Origin: Caprimulgus europaeus
Taxonomy: Eukaryota > Chordata > Aves > Caprimulgiformes > Caprimulgidae
Assembly: GCA_907165065.1 (NCBI GenBank)
Contig: OU015528.1
Span: 70,537,474 to 70,601,473 of the forward strand
Direction of reading: 5' to 3'
Length of the DNA stretch: 64,000 nt
Part shown: positions 48,864-60,802 of the stretch, piece by piece
Numbering within the stretch: the stretch's first letter is position 1
Layout of the letters: every line of letters begins with the position of its first letter
The notes under the pieces: model-generated
Database searches by the model: none
What the model saw: only the letters and a program-made list of their open reading frames with translations
Told to the model about the DNA's origin: nothing
Translations under genes and position numbers: made by a program

Positions 48864-51452
48864 CACAGCTCATCAGTTACCACAGGTATCTGTCACTCAA
48901 ATGCAATGATCCATCCTTTATCCTAAAGCCAGTAAGGCCTGGGACAGCTTGTAATGATGAGGATGTTTGGGTGAGAATTTGATGTTGCTACAAAAAGCTA
49001 ATCCAATCTATCCAGACATAAAATGCATTCATTCTTGTTGCTTTTAAGCTGAGCTACTAGTGCATCTACCAAAGAATACTTTGAATACATATTCTTGTTC
49101 CAGTTCTTATTTTTTGCTCTAAGGTTAATACTTTATAAGCATATACTTTTTATTTAATGAGAGATATATGTGCTTCCACTGGGTGCTTAAGTGCATTAAA
49201 ACAGCCATGGTATGTGGCTACCAGGATTATACAGTATGTAAACGAGACTGTGAAAAGTCTCTACCCAGTGGTTAAAGGCACAGAAGAACCATGGGAACCT
49301 TGCTCTAGTCTTTACTTTTAGCTTTATTAAAACAAACCCTAATTCTTTATTTGTCAAATTACTATCTGTTACAGTTTGGACTTTCCTTAAGCTTTACCCT
49401 CCTAATGAAGTTTAATCTGCCTCTGGCTTGAAGCAAAAGAGCATTGTGTGTTCATGTGTAGGCAGTGTGAATGTGGTTTTGCAGAAAAGGAAGTCTTCTG
49501 AATGTTGGGGGCCAAAATCAATGGAAAATGGAAGCCAGCCTATTGCCCTTGTTTTTCCAGCTGTCAAATTTTACTCTAATAAAGCAGATAGTATTTTTTT
49601 ACAACCCCATTAATTTTTCCTAAGCAAACTGACAATACCATTCACTGTTCTGTGAATGCAATCTCCATAATTTATGCTATTCTTCTGTGAGTAATACTCT
49701 GTAGACTTGTGTGTAGAAAAAGGAACCTTTCAGCTACGTGTTCAGAGGCCAAACATCTCTTCTACTTTATTTTACTTTTTAACTTGTACAGGGGACTAGA
49801 TACAGAAGGGAGCAAATGTGAGTCAAATCGAAGGAGACAGTAAATGTGAAGAATTGTCAGGGCAATGCACATTTTAGCCTGGAAAAATAGTAAGGAGTCT
49901 CTTAAGGAGCTTAGCAATAAATAACAATAGATCTTATAGAAAGAGAAGGACATTAAAGAGATCAGCTCTACAAAATCCTTCTATAATTATACTACTTGAA
50001 AGGCAGCCAAACTGAGGATGGGGGAAGGGTGCAGAAAACAGGAACTCCTTCACTGTGTGAGGCAAATCTATGATTTCACATAGGATCTTCATCTATTAAA
50101 CTTGTATCTACACAGCAGATCATCAGCTTTCTGACCCATGGTTTCTGTAATGTGTGAAAATTTTTAAATGTGTTGCACTGTTTAAGATTCATCAGGTCTA
50201 GCTATTAACTCCTGTCACCATCAGAGTAGGAAGAAAAACTTTGCAGCTATAGAAATTTGAATTTGTATTTGTACAGAATATGCAGCTACCCCCTCAATAC
50301 TTACAATGTCATCATAAATCAGGTATTTGCAAGTCTCAGAGTCACTAATAAATTTTATTTTTCCGACACCCCTGTGATTATAGAGGGAGCGCTAGCACAA
50401 ATGGCCACATACACACTAGCAGTATTAAAAGGTTTATAAACATTTCTTATGAAACCTTGTTAGGATTGCTTTCATTAAAGACACTCTGTAGCTACGTGTT
50501 TTGTTCTTTTCATTTTGAAAAATCTTTATTTGTTTTAGACTCTGCATAACCATACTCAAACTGCTAAGACTGGCTTTTGGGTTTTACTTTTTTGCTTCCT
50601 CTAAAGATTTGAGGTGCTGGGAGAAATGGTTCTACTCTCAGTCTGTTTCAGAAGAATCTTACCATTATTATCACAATGGAAAAAAAGGCAGCTTTAATCA
50701 GTTAGGTATGAGACATATTTAATTGACTACAGGAGTGACAGTAATGAATTACTGCTTCCCATCCACCCCCATATTATTCCCACTGACTAACACAAGCATT
50801 ACACTGCTCTGCTGAAAAAAGAGAGTATTTTGCTTTTGATTTCACTTTCTCTTCTGAACTGTAGTGTAACATTCCCTCAATTAGGAAAATTAAATATTCT
50901 CAAATGTGAAAATATTAACTAACTGTATGAGAGAGCACAATTACAGAGAAGGTCTGTTTCTTTAACCTTTGTCTGAACTTGTAAATTACTGATTTCTTTT
51001 TGTGGTAGTTGCTTGACATGCCTCATTTCAGTTGCTGCCAGTTGTCATAAGATGGTAAAGTACACAAAAATCTTTAATTCTACTTCCACCAGACAAACCT
51101 CAACAAAAAGCTTGGGAGCAATCGTGTGGGGTAGTGGCTAAAAAGAAAAGGAAAAAACAAACCTGCAAACCAACTGCGTCTCTATAAATAATACAAAGTG
51201 GCAATTACTGGCATGGGCAGTGAAGAAAGGAGAGCAGCAAACATGTACCCTTTTCATCATTGCCAAGGGAGCAGCCAGGCCTGTCCCAAGATGTGTAAGT
51301 GCCACCCTGTTAATGCATCCCCACTTCCACAGGCTCTGAAATCTCTGAAATGGGTAAATGCTTCATGCTGAAATTGGGACATAAGAAAAAAACAATAAAA
51401 ACACAGAAACTGATTCTAATATTTTTTGTTTTCATACGAACTTTCATTAGAA

Positions 51453-51493
51453 AATAAAATACTCTTTTATTGTGAAAAAAAAAAAAAAAAAAA
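51453..51493 (+). other. AATAAA followed by A19: transcript-like 3' end
   Basis: AATAAA at 51453-51458 is followed after 16 nt by 19 consecutive A at 51475-51493. This is the spacing of a polyadenylated mRNA end and so resembles the tail of a retrocopied transcript. No coding sequence or known gene was recognised upstream, and a chance A-run is equally possible. The next base starts the CR1 copy. Confidence 0.4.
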
Positions 51494-52360
51494 TCATTGT
51501 CAGTGGCTGGCACACCAGGGGGCTGTGCTGCCATTCAACAAGACCTGGACACACAGGACAGCTGGATGGAAAGAAACCTCATAAGGTTCAACAAGAGCAA
51601 GTGCAGAGTCATTCACCTGGGGAGGAATAACTACATGCACCAGTACAGGTTAGGGGCTGACCTGCTGGAGAGGAGCTCTGTGGAAAAGGACCTGGGTGTT
51701 CTGGTGGACAGCAGCATGGCCATGAGCCAGCAGTGTGCCCTTGAGGCCAGGAAGGCCAGCAGTATCCTGGGGTGCATTAAAAAGAGCGTGGCCAGCAGGT
51801 CGAGGAAGGTTCTCCTCCCCCCTCTGCTCTGCCCTGGTGAGGCCACATCTGGAGTACTGCATCCATTTCTGGGCTCCTCAGTTCAAGAGGGACAGGGATC
51901 TTCTGGAGAGAGTCCAGTGAAGGGCCACAAAGATGATGAGGGACCTGGAGCATCTCCCATAGGAGGAGAGGCTGAGAGAGCTGGGACTCTTCAGCCTGCA
52001 GAGCAGAAGACTGAGGGGGGATCTTATCAATGTCTATAAATACCTGAAGCTTGGGGGCCAAATGGATGGGGCCTGGCTCTTTTCAGTTGTTCCCTGTGAC
52101 AGGACAAGGGGCAATGGGCAAAAACTGGAAAATCAAAAGTGCCATATAAACCTAAGGAAAAACTTCTTTACTGTGAGGGTGACAGAGCACTGGGACAGGC
52201 TGCCCAGAGAGGGTGTGGAGTCTCCATCTCTGGAGATGTTCAAAACCCACCTGGACACTTTTCTGTGCAACCTGGTGTAGGGAACCTGCTCTGGCAGGGG
52301 GGTTGGACTAGATGATCTCCTGAAGTCCCTTCCAACCCCTACCATTCTGTGATTCTGTGA
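51494..52360 (+). mobile_element. CR1 LINE copy, 5'-truncated, relatively well preserved
   Basis: About 867 bp follow CR1 closely: AACAAGACCTGGACACACAG, TGCAGAGTCATTCACCTGGG, CACCAGTACAGGTTAGGGGC, TTCTTTACTGTGAGGGTGAC, GATGATCTCCTGAAGTCCCT, then two ATTCTGTG octamers at 52344-52359. The plus-strand frame from 51497 encodes the C-terminal reverse-transcriptase tail (HLGRNN, EKDLGVLVD, GCIKKSV). A six-C run at 51817-51822 shifts the frame; the tail then continues in the frame giving [20 protein letters not shown] until a TGA after RVQ near 51920, where a Cys-rich-free CR1 tail would carry Arg. It is a dead copy, antisense to SEMA3C, and younger than the other CR1 fragments here. Confidence 0.95.
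51498..51995 (+). pseudogene. CR1 reverse-transcriptase C-terminal remnant with frameshift
   Basis: The protein part of the CR1 copy is read in two frames. WMERNLIRFNKSKCRVIHLG to about RKVLLPP lies in one frame. After the six-C run (51817-51822, probably five C originally) the reading resumes one frame over with [10 protein letters not shown] premature TGA follows RVQ. These lesions rule out function. No catalytic YADD-type motif is present because the copy is truncated 5'. Confidence 0.85.
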
Positions 52361-54469
52361 ACACTGCCATGTAACACTGTGTTCATAACTGCACACCTTA
52401 TTTTAGGATGGAGAGTGATTAAATGTAGATTTCTAATTGAAATACCGAACCCATTGAAAACCATGTTCATGATCCACAAATCAGTAACATCATGGGACTT
52501 CACAAGGATTTAAACTTTGAGGGTATTTTTGGGGGGGGGGGGTTTGTTTGTTTTTTTTCTCCACTAAATGACATTTATTTTTAGTTATTGTTGCCTTTTG
52601 TTTTGCCAAAACCAAATAGAAACAAGTAAGGCAGAGAAAGACAACTGCAATGCAAGCTGTATGCTGTGGATAAACCTCTGTGGACCATTTTGAAATTAAA
52701 ATGCTTCTGTTCAAAGTGTGTGGAGACACAGACTTGAATATGGTTATTTTTTAAAGGTTTTGTACCATAAGCTTTTGTAAAACAAGGTTCTGTAACACAA
52801 CCTGACTTTAATTTGCATGCAACATCATAAAATTGAACTTGGAATTAAAGCTGGAAGAAATAGCCTTTCCATGTCCATTTTCTCCTTAAGCATTTCCTTT
52901 GGTTTTGACATTTTGGCTTGCTTCTTTCTGAGGGCCCATTCTATCTAGAATGGTCCAGTTATGCTACGGGAGCAGTTTTCAGTCGTTACAAGTCTGACTT
53001 AATAGTTAAAAAAAAATTAAAAAATTCAAAAATCATATGAAAAAATTTGCAAGACTCATTCCTGCATTTTGGATCATCGTTGCATGTCACTATCTAGCCA
53101 AAACCACACTGACAGACTACACCCTCTTCCCTGTGCTAAATACTAGGGTAGAGTTCCTGTCGGGTGGGATGCCTACATGGAAGCAAAAAGGCTTAATCCT
53201 GTAACACCATTTACATCAATTATGGTGTACAAGCAGAGCAGCACTAAATCTGCTATTCCCTTTACCTTGCTTTCAGCCTCTTTCTTCACATGCAGGAGGA
53301 GACAATGCAGAGAAGGTGTGGCAGCTGGGCAAACAGAGGCAGCATATTTTGCTATGAACTGTGACCCCCAAATCCTAAGCAATATTTGTGGAAAAGAACA
53401 ATTGCTTTATCCAAGAACAATCTTGTTGGTATTTTCTATCAATAAAGAAATCATCAAAGGATTTTTTTTCCTAACTTAATTTAGAAAGAAAATAGTTTTA
53501 TTTGTTCTTTAAAAAAAAATCTTAATCTCATCTAGTCTTTTTATCATTGGCATTTATTATATTAGATAACAGCTGCCGAGAGCTTTCAATCACAGAGCTT
53601 TTGAAGGCTGATGGAAGCATCAAGCTAATATTTTCAATGACTCTGGGATCTGAACCCATATCTTCAGGATTAAGGCAGATCAAATGAAAACGAATACCTC
53701 TTCAGAGATAAAATCCACCTATACTTACTTTGCCACACAGACAATGAATTTGTCTGCACAAAGTATAGTCTAAAGAAGTGAATTGAGATATTTCCTATGT
53801 TATTATTCATATACAAGCTATTTTGCTCCTATTTTGGTATTACCAAAATGACACAATGCTTTGGCTTCCCCCATTGACAAGAATTAATGCTTAAAATGTA
53901 AATTAATAGGGAATTAGTAATGGATACACAGGCTTTTCCTTTTAAACTGCTTATATGAGTTGAGTTATGGGCAGGAGTCAAAAGGTATCCTTAGAACATT
54001 ATACAGAAACTTCTCTAAAAAGGGCTGGCAGGTGAGTTCCTCATGATACCCAGTCTCAAGAAATACTCAACAACTGCCACAGGACACAACACTCACATTT
54101 GTTCACATTCTCAGAGAGAAAAAAAAAAAAACAATACTTGACTAACTCCACTGGAGCCGACAAAATCCTCCTTTTTCTTCCCCAGCTGGACACCAAAAAA
54201 ACTTAATAGTCATTAAGTACATACACAGGTAAATATATGGTCCTGATTCTGATCTTACTTGGTTTTAAAATGGCTAAATGATGAAATATTGTAATACGAA
54301 TGGAGTCAGACTCTGTTCATATTATATGCTGAGATGAACCTGAAGAGGGGTGAAGAGATGGTGAGCAGTTAGTGGAGTGAGCAGCTCACCATTAGAATGG
54401 AAGAATCACTTTCCAAGACTAAAAACGAGCCAAAGAAAAAATAAAGTTTCTGGAACACACAGCATACCT
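52361..54469. other. Intron segment between CR1 copies
   Basis: Unique AT-rich sequence. A G12 run lies at 52531-52542, followed by a T-rich TTTG stretch. CCATTCTATCTAGAATGG near 52940 is a short imperfect palindrome. No gene seen. Confidence 0.55.
52531..52542 (+). repeat. Poly(G) run, 12 bases
   Basis: Twelve consecutive G between T-rich flanks; length is likely variable between individuals and error-prone in assembly. Confidence 0.85.
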
Positions 54470-54710
54470 GGAGCAATGAAAGACTGAGTTTGTTCAATTT
54501 TAAGAAGCAAAGGAAAAGGGGAAATATTGCTGTGTACAGTGACCTACTGGGAGGCGACTGGAACATTGACATTAAACAGTGATTTCCACCCCTGGAGTTA
54601 TTCAAGACTGAAGCGGACATGTCTCAGAGTAACCTGATCTAATCAGACCTGCTTTGAGAAGGATGTTGGCTGGAAGTCCGTTCCAACCCACAAGATTTTG
54701 TGATTCTATG
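54470..54710 (+). mobile_element. CR1 LINE fragment, old, plus strand
   Basis: The fragment begins around GAGCAATGAAAGACTGAGTT and TGTTCAATTTTAAGAAGCAA, which matches the CR1 'GAGCTTGTTCAGCCTGGAGAAG' region. It continues through CCCCTGGAGTTATTCAAGAC and GTTCCAACCCACAAGATTTT, and ends TGTGATTCTATG. It carries internal deletions and many changes. The left boundary is approximate. It is antisense to SEMA3C. Confidence 0.85.
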
Positions 54711-56037
54711 GAAGACAGGAGAAATATAGTGGTTTTGTTAAATAATGTCAGTAAGAGATCGTTACAGCCTTTCAGAGAGGTTAAAGAAAGTTTCCCTAAG
54801 TCTGTACAGCCTAACAATCAATACACTTCTAATGACTTTTTCAAATATTCAAAATAATACATTATCAATCACATGACTGAAAAGAATAAGCTCAGAAGCA
54901 CATGTCATATTCCTAGTTTTTTGTAAGCTGGTTGTGCATGCACATGTGTGTGTGCGTGCATGCATATTTATCATTAAAGAACAAAGCTCAAGTTTGCAAG
55001 CTCAGCCACTGGAAAAAAAATTAAAAATACCAGAGCTTGGGCAAATTTAGGATGATATGTATATGAAACAGGATGTGGCCAGGTAGTTTAGAATTTTTTA
55101 CTCAGGACTTTGCCATTTTAATATCATTTTTGCAAACTTTTTTTGCTATACATCTGCCATACATCAGATACCATAAAACTTGCCCAGAAGTACACATGGA
55201 TACCTCCGCAAATACAGTATGTACTGTAGAAGTCTGCTTTATCTGTTCTGTGTAACATTATACATATGTACAGATACAAACTTTGAAAATAAACTAGAAC
55301 CAGATGTCTCAGTAAGTAAAGGTCTAATATCTGTTCTGAGACCAAATATATACTGGGAAATGTGCTCAGAAATGTCACTTACTTAATTTAACCTTTATTT
55401 AAATTTGGTATTAAAAGCATTCAATAGAATTTAAAAAATAATTAATTAAATAATGTAGCTGCAAATTTAGGTACATCCTGCATACTCCATCATAACGTGT
55501 AGTGATTTACTCATCAAATTTGAATGGACTTAGTTTAACAAGAAAGCAATCTCTTTTTCGTAAACAAGAGAACAAAGGAGACTATGTACAGAAAATACAG
55601 GTAGAATCATCTGATATTGCTTTCATATCATTTCACATGATGCTGCATATCTAGGATTTCTGCCATTCCTTAGAAGAGGAATTTTTATGTTTTACTGGGC
55701 AGCTACAGCCAGATCCATGTTTTTCCCTTCCACACCAGGGAAATCTGCTGTATTGAACTGTAAGAAAACAATTTACACAACATGCAAGGTTTCAAACTTG
55801 GAAACCCACACTTTAGGCACAATAATTTGCACTAGGAATCTAAATAAAACTTTCTGATGTTGAGTGTTTATAGCTTCCATTGTGGACACAGGCTGCCAGG
55901 TCATTTGGGTCAGATTTCTGACCTTTTTGAGAAAAGCTAACTTTCTTCTTCAGAACTGCTTTAGTAGATAAGCTGTACTGGAAACACTGCCAAAATAGCT
56001 ACCAACATCTTAATACTCACACCTGCTGATTGCTGAT
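54711..56037. other. Intron segment between two CR1 fragments
   Basis: Unique AT-rich sequence with a Z-DNA-prone alternating tract at 54933-54967. No gene or further repeat recognised. Confidence 0.55.
54933..54967. repeat. 35-bp alternating purine-pyrimidine tract (Z-DNA prone)
   Basis: Perfect alternation from TGTGCATGCACATG through TGTGTGTGTGCG to TGCATGCATAT. It mixes TG/CA steps with one CG step and contains repeated GCATGC and TGCATG palindromes. Confidence 0.75.
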
Positions 56038-56548
56038 AAAATCACAGAACCACAAAGTAGGCAGGTTGGAAAGGACATCTAAAGGTTATATCAGCCAAAA
56101 TCCTGCTCAAAACAGGGCTAGCTACTGCAGTGAGATGGGTTTGCACAGGACCTCGTCTAGCTGAGTTTTGAATAACTGGAGTGATAGAGAGTCTATTGCC
56201 TCCCTGTAAAACCTGTTTCAATGTCTCATTTTGCTCATGTTGAAAAAAAAAACAAAAAAAAAAAGAAAGAAAAAATGCCCTACGATCTAAACAGAATTTA
56301 TTTTGCTAAAACTGGAGAATTTTGCCTTTTGTCCTGTCACTGTGCAATTCTGAGAAGAGCCTGGCTCTGTCCTCTCTTTACCTGCCCCATAAGACAACTG
56401 AAGACAGCCACGAGATGCTCCTTACCCTTCTCTTCTCCAGGCTGAAGAAACTCAGCTGTCTCAGCCTCTGCTTGTCTGCCATGTGCTCCAGCACCCATAA
56501 CAGATTAGTAGCTTCTTTTATTTCACCCAAAACTGGACACAGCAATCT
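56038..56548 (-). mobile_element. CR1 LINE fragment, minus strand, with internal A-rich expansion
   Basis: Read on the plus strand it opens with ATCACAGAACCACAAAGTAG and CAGGTTGGAAAGGACATCT, the reverse complement of a CR1 3' end. It continues through TTGCCTCCCTGTAAAACCTG, CTTTTGTCCTGTCACTGTGC, GAAGAGCCTGGCTCTGTCCT, CTTCTCCAGGCTGAAGAAAC and AAACTGGACACAGCAA. At 56243-56275 an A-rich expansion (A10, C, A11, then GAAAG units) replaces the short A-stretch normal there. It is in the same orientation as SEMA3C. Confidence 0.92.
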
Positions 56549-57534
56549 CTTTCCCTGATGTCTCCTCTCCACAAATCAAAACAAATAAAATGGCACAACT
56601 ACAGAAAAATTTTAACATATAAATGACACAGTAGGTTGGAACCATGCTCAGTTCCTATATAGAAAATTAATATTTTGCCTCCTAACTGAGCCTAAAGAGA
56701 ATATGCACATATACTTTATTCTGCATTAGGAGATCTGGTATCAGATATGAAGTCAGCTCCAGAAGAGCTGGAGATACCCTCTAGAGCAGACTGTATGGCT
56801 AAATGCTCGCATACAACGTGAGTTAGGGTGGAATAACTTCATCTCAACTCCTTGTGCCTATGAGTAACCCCCACAAGACGCTTTCACCTCTTGGCGACTG
56901 CTACATCACCCCCTCACTCTCCACAGAGAAACAGTTGCTTTCTTGAAAGGGCCTTTTAGAGAAAAAATGTCCTGCAATTTGCTATGTCTCTCTCACACAT
57001 TGCCACACAGGACTCATACCTATCAACCAAGAATTAGACCCACTTTGAACAAAACTCATTTTAAGCTGCTTAGTAAACAGGCTGGGGCTATTACAGACAC
57101 AGAGCAGGAAAAATAAGCAAAGGGAACAGTAAACAGTGAGTGGCCACCTTGTTTATTCAGAGTGCTGTGGTTTATTGATGTTACACACAATCTCAAGTTT
57201 AGTTGATCTTAGATGTTAGATGTTTTCTCTCACATCCAACCTGATCTGAAAGGGAGTTTTCTCCAGCTGGCTAGGGAAGCTTTCAACAGCCATAAGCAAA
57301 CCCTAAACCCCTCCCAATACCATTGTCCCCTCATGTGTAGAAAGAGAATAACCTTAAAGCAAAGGTCCTTCACAGCCACCACACAGGGTGAAAAGACAAA
57401 ACTCAGCTGCTTGCCTGTTGGACAAGTCCAGGCAGACTTTTTTCACTTCTTTAAGGACAAGATAGGAGAGGAACTGAGTATACAAGGAGAAGGATGGGCT
57501 GCCTCATAACCAGCATGCAACACCTAACTCCAAC
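56549..57534. other. Intron segment, unique sequence
   Basis: No exon or transposon recognised. The open frame at 57213-57509 (98 codons, plus) shows no known domain. Confidence 0.55.
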
Positions 57535-57588
57535 ACCAATACCAATGCTAATACCAATACCAAAATACCAATATCAATAAAAATACAC
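57535..57588. repeat. Degenerate ACCAAT hexamer repeat
   Basis: ACCAAT units with variants (GCTAAT, ATCAAT, AAAAT insertions) run for about 54 bp, ending some 25 bp before the AAAAT microsatellite. Confidence 0.75.
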
Positions 57589-57613
57589 TCAATAGAAGCA
57601 CAAATATAATAAT

Positions 57614-57735
57614 TAAAATAAAATAAAATAAAATAAAATAAAATAAAATAAAATAAAATAAAATAAAATAAAATAAAATAAAATAAAATAAAATAAAATA
57701 AAATAAAATAAAAAATAAAATAAAATAAAAATAAA
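57614..57735. repeat. (AAAAT)n pentanucleotide microsatellite, about 24 units
   Basis: About 120 bp of TAAAA repeats, uninterrupted until near 57711, where one unit gains an extra A. It gives the spurious FILFY-type repeated peptide in minus-strand frames. Length probably varies between individuals. Confidence 0.97.
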
Positions 57736-60700
57736 GGAGAGAGATCTCGTAACTGTACCACAGTGCTGGATGTATCTGGAGTGCTCTTATGAGGGAAAGT
57801 TCTTTGGCAATGACACCCTGAGAATCTGGAATGAAATGTATCTTTCTTTTTAAATAGCAAATGGAAATTAAATCACCATTTGTGGCAGATTGCTGTATCT
57901 GCAAACAAATCTAACTAAAGAAAGGTTGGGTTTAAAAAAAAAAAAAAAATCTATTAGATCACTCCCTCCCACCACATCTATGTAAAATGCCACAGTAGGT
58001 ATGAAACCTGCCCTAGTATTGATTCAGCTGGCACAACCTCCTTCTATAAAACCCTCTTCAGAGCTCCTGCATCAGGGTGGTCTGCTCTCCCCAGATGCTG
58101 GGGAGATGCTGAATTCCTGTGCTTGCCCCTCTCCCCCAGCGCCTGTTTTCACTGAAGTGGACACAGCAGCAGTTTTAACTAATCCAGTCGCATATGTACA
58201 CACAAATGCAGCAAGACTCATGTTCTTTCTTTTCTATAAGTGCCATGCTAGTGCTTCATGAACTCATTGCTCACCTTCAGGGTGCTGGGATGGGAGGAAG
58301 AATTTATCAGCTAAGGAAGCACATACTGGGCAAGCAAAGATTCTCCCATGTCTCAAAGGAAAAGAGGGGACTACATAAAAACTTCGTTGTTTGTTGGACC
58401 CTGCTGGTGGGCCAAACCATGCTAGCCAAGTGTGTAAGTCTTCTCCTTGCTTCACTTTCTGAATACTGTTAGTGCACACAGTGGTACACCTGACCACCTC
58501 TGAAAGCTTCAAATTATTTTTGCAATATTTTGTGCAGTTTTGCCACTTCAGGAACAGACTTTTTCAGATGCCTGTGGGAGTTTAAGAACACGTTTACCTG
58601 ACATCAGGAAACAGTAGAGAGGGAGTCTGAAGAAACATCCAATGAAATAAAAATCACTGACATTAGATTCTTCTCCTATGCTACTTTTGAAAATTATGTT
58701 TGAATAAGTCTTAGGTTTGCATAAGAAAAACTAGGTTTCTCTGGTAGAAATGAATGGCTGACACCCTTCTTATTTTAAAGAAACTTATCAAGGCTATGAA
58801 GATAGTAAGTTACTAAATCAGAGGTAAGGGCTTTACAGGCATATTCATTTTAATATTTTATAGCCATGCATGCACAGTTTTATTTCCCTAACACAAACCA
58901 CAATAAAACACCTCATGAGGTATTTAAACGCTTTTGTCTTTGCTGTAGGTTTGTCTGCTTTGGGAAAAAAAAATGAAATTATGGTGCATTATTTTGAACA
59001 GTAGCAGGAAGTGGGTTTTTAGCCGAATTAGCTTAAAAAATTCCAGCTGTGTTCACATTGAAGCCATCAAAACATCTAAGCTTGGGATCAGCTCTCCATG
59101 CCAACTAAATCCTTCTCAGGCCTCAAAAAGTAAATTTTTGAAAAAATGCCAAGCCTCTCCTTGAAAATAACATCTTAATTGGTTGATATTAAAAAAACAG
59201 AAAGTGCCGTTCTGAAGATGCAAGTGTTCACATTTTTGTATACTAATTTGATATTGTGCCTTGTAAGAGCACTCAACATATTAACAGGGAGACTGTCTCA
59301 GAAAACTGCAATGACTGGCATGCAGCCTGGCTGTTTCAGACAGGGAGGAATTTCTAGAATTGTACAAATGAAATGTGTTACAAACTATCCTGTGCCACTG
59401 AAACGCACCAGAAAGGCCAAAGACGTGTGTGACAGTGTTTGCCCCAAGGAAAACACCATGTTTCATTCCCCAGCTGGCTGTGACTCAGCAGAAGATCAGG
59501 AAATTTCACTCATGTCTTCTGAGATCAGTAGTTGTTTTCAAGGAGTTTCTGTATCAGTTTTACGTTCACATCAAGTGAAATGTTTGGGATCAAAAAGCAG
59601 AAAACGCAGGCATACATATTGATTTATGTATGGTACGGTGTTTTAAAAAATAAATTACTGAAGGATTATGAATACATCTATCCTACTATCTTTCCCTCTT
59701 TGTTTCCTGTTACACTATTATGTTTTGTGTCCATATATACCATGATATTTATCATCTCCTTCTGCTGTTCTAAACTTTGCATTCTTGGTCTGTTACATGA
59801 GAAGGAAAGAAAATGAACCTCATCATTCCCGGCCATTGAACTGAATGAGCGATCAGACACTTGCCTCACATATTCCCTTATCCCTGTAAATCTAACTCTG
59901 CAGCTCCTTTAATCTAGGAGACTGAGAGATATACCCTGATTTATACAGAAGTTAAAAGAAGCCAGATATTTGCCCAATTCAGTTGATTCTGAGCTGACAG
60001 AAATTGATTTATTCTGCATAACTCAAAGCTTTCAAAAGCAAATGTGTTTTTCCTTAAGAACAATAAAGGAAAATGGTATTAAGCAAAAGAAAAAAATCTA
60101 AGAAATAACAACAAATTATCAGAAAAACAGGTGACTGAGAAAGCCTATTACTTTCTCAGTCAGGAAGGATTTACAACAACTTGGTTTTTTCAGTTGCATT
60201 TGAAAAGCAATACAGGAACTATAAAATCACAAAGGAAACACTAAAAGGAAACCATAGTTGAGACAATAGGTAGTTGGAAGTGAATTTTAATGTCACACAT
60301 CTACCACAGCAAGGTCCTTTTTCTTCACTCAGAATGCCAGTCTGACCCTCTTCATGGCTGAAAGTGATGCGCTTAATTAAAGAATTTGGCTCCAGCTTTT
60401 TTTTTTTTTTTTAAATAAAATTAACTGCCAAGACACATTTTTTTTCCATTAAGCAACTTGGCAATCCAGAGTGATTGTGATGTCTCCTAATCCACATTCT
60501 AGAAGATAATTTTGGTGAGGCAATAATTTATCCCAGAACAGTGAGTAAGATTAAGCAGAACAGTTCAAAAGTCTGGATATTCATTCCAAACTATTTCTAA
60601 ATATTGTGTTTCACAAAATCATATTTGCATTTGAAATTTGTACTAGAAGTAAAAACTTTTCATAAAAATAGGGTGAGTTTTCTATGAAGTATTTACTTAC

Positions 60701-60773
60701 AGCCCTCAAATAAAAATAATAATAATTGAAAAACCAAAACAAAACCCATTCTTCCTTCCTCAGGATTACCACT

Positions 60774-60802
60774 GTCATTAAAAATGTCATTAAAAATGTC
60801 AT
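60774..60802. repeat. 12-bp tandem repeat GTCATTAAAAAT, 2.4 copies
   Basis: Two exact units followed by GTCAT, a recent slippage product. Confidence 0.85.

Larger units (their letters stand above)
43641..51452. other. Intron segment, unique AT-rich sequence
   Basis: No gene or clear transposon. It holds the AGGCAC/GTGCCT hairpin at 44471-44487, a 24-bp perfect palindrome at 48840-48863 and a GGTGCCT/AGGCACC element at 48520-48560. Open frames are all under 85 codons. Confidence 0.55.

Noticed and set aside
51497..52039. 180-codon plus-strand open frame as a host gene
   Set aside because: It is the decayed CR1 reverse-transcriptase tail; after the C-run the frame is wrong relative to the CR1 protein.
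55505..55530. CATCAAATTTG as a possible reverse complement of a Phe-Asp exon end
   Set aside because: The following minus-strand bases give no GT donor and the upstream frame shows no signal peptide.
57504..57904. Minus-strand frames with repeated FILFY-type peptide
   Set aside because: Pure translation of the AAAAT microsatellite.
59179..59622. 147-codon plus-strand open frame
   Set aside because: No recognisable domain, no homologue known to me, and not in line with the minus-strand host gene.
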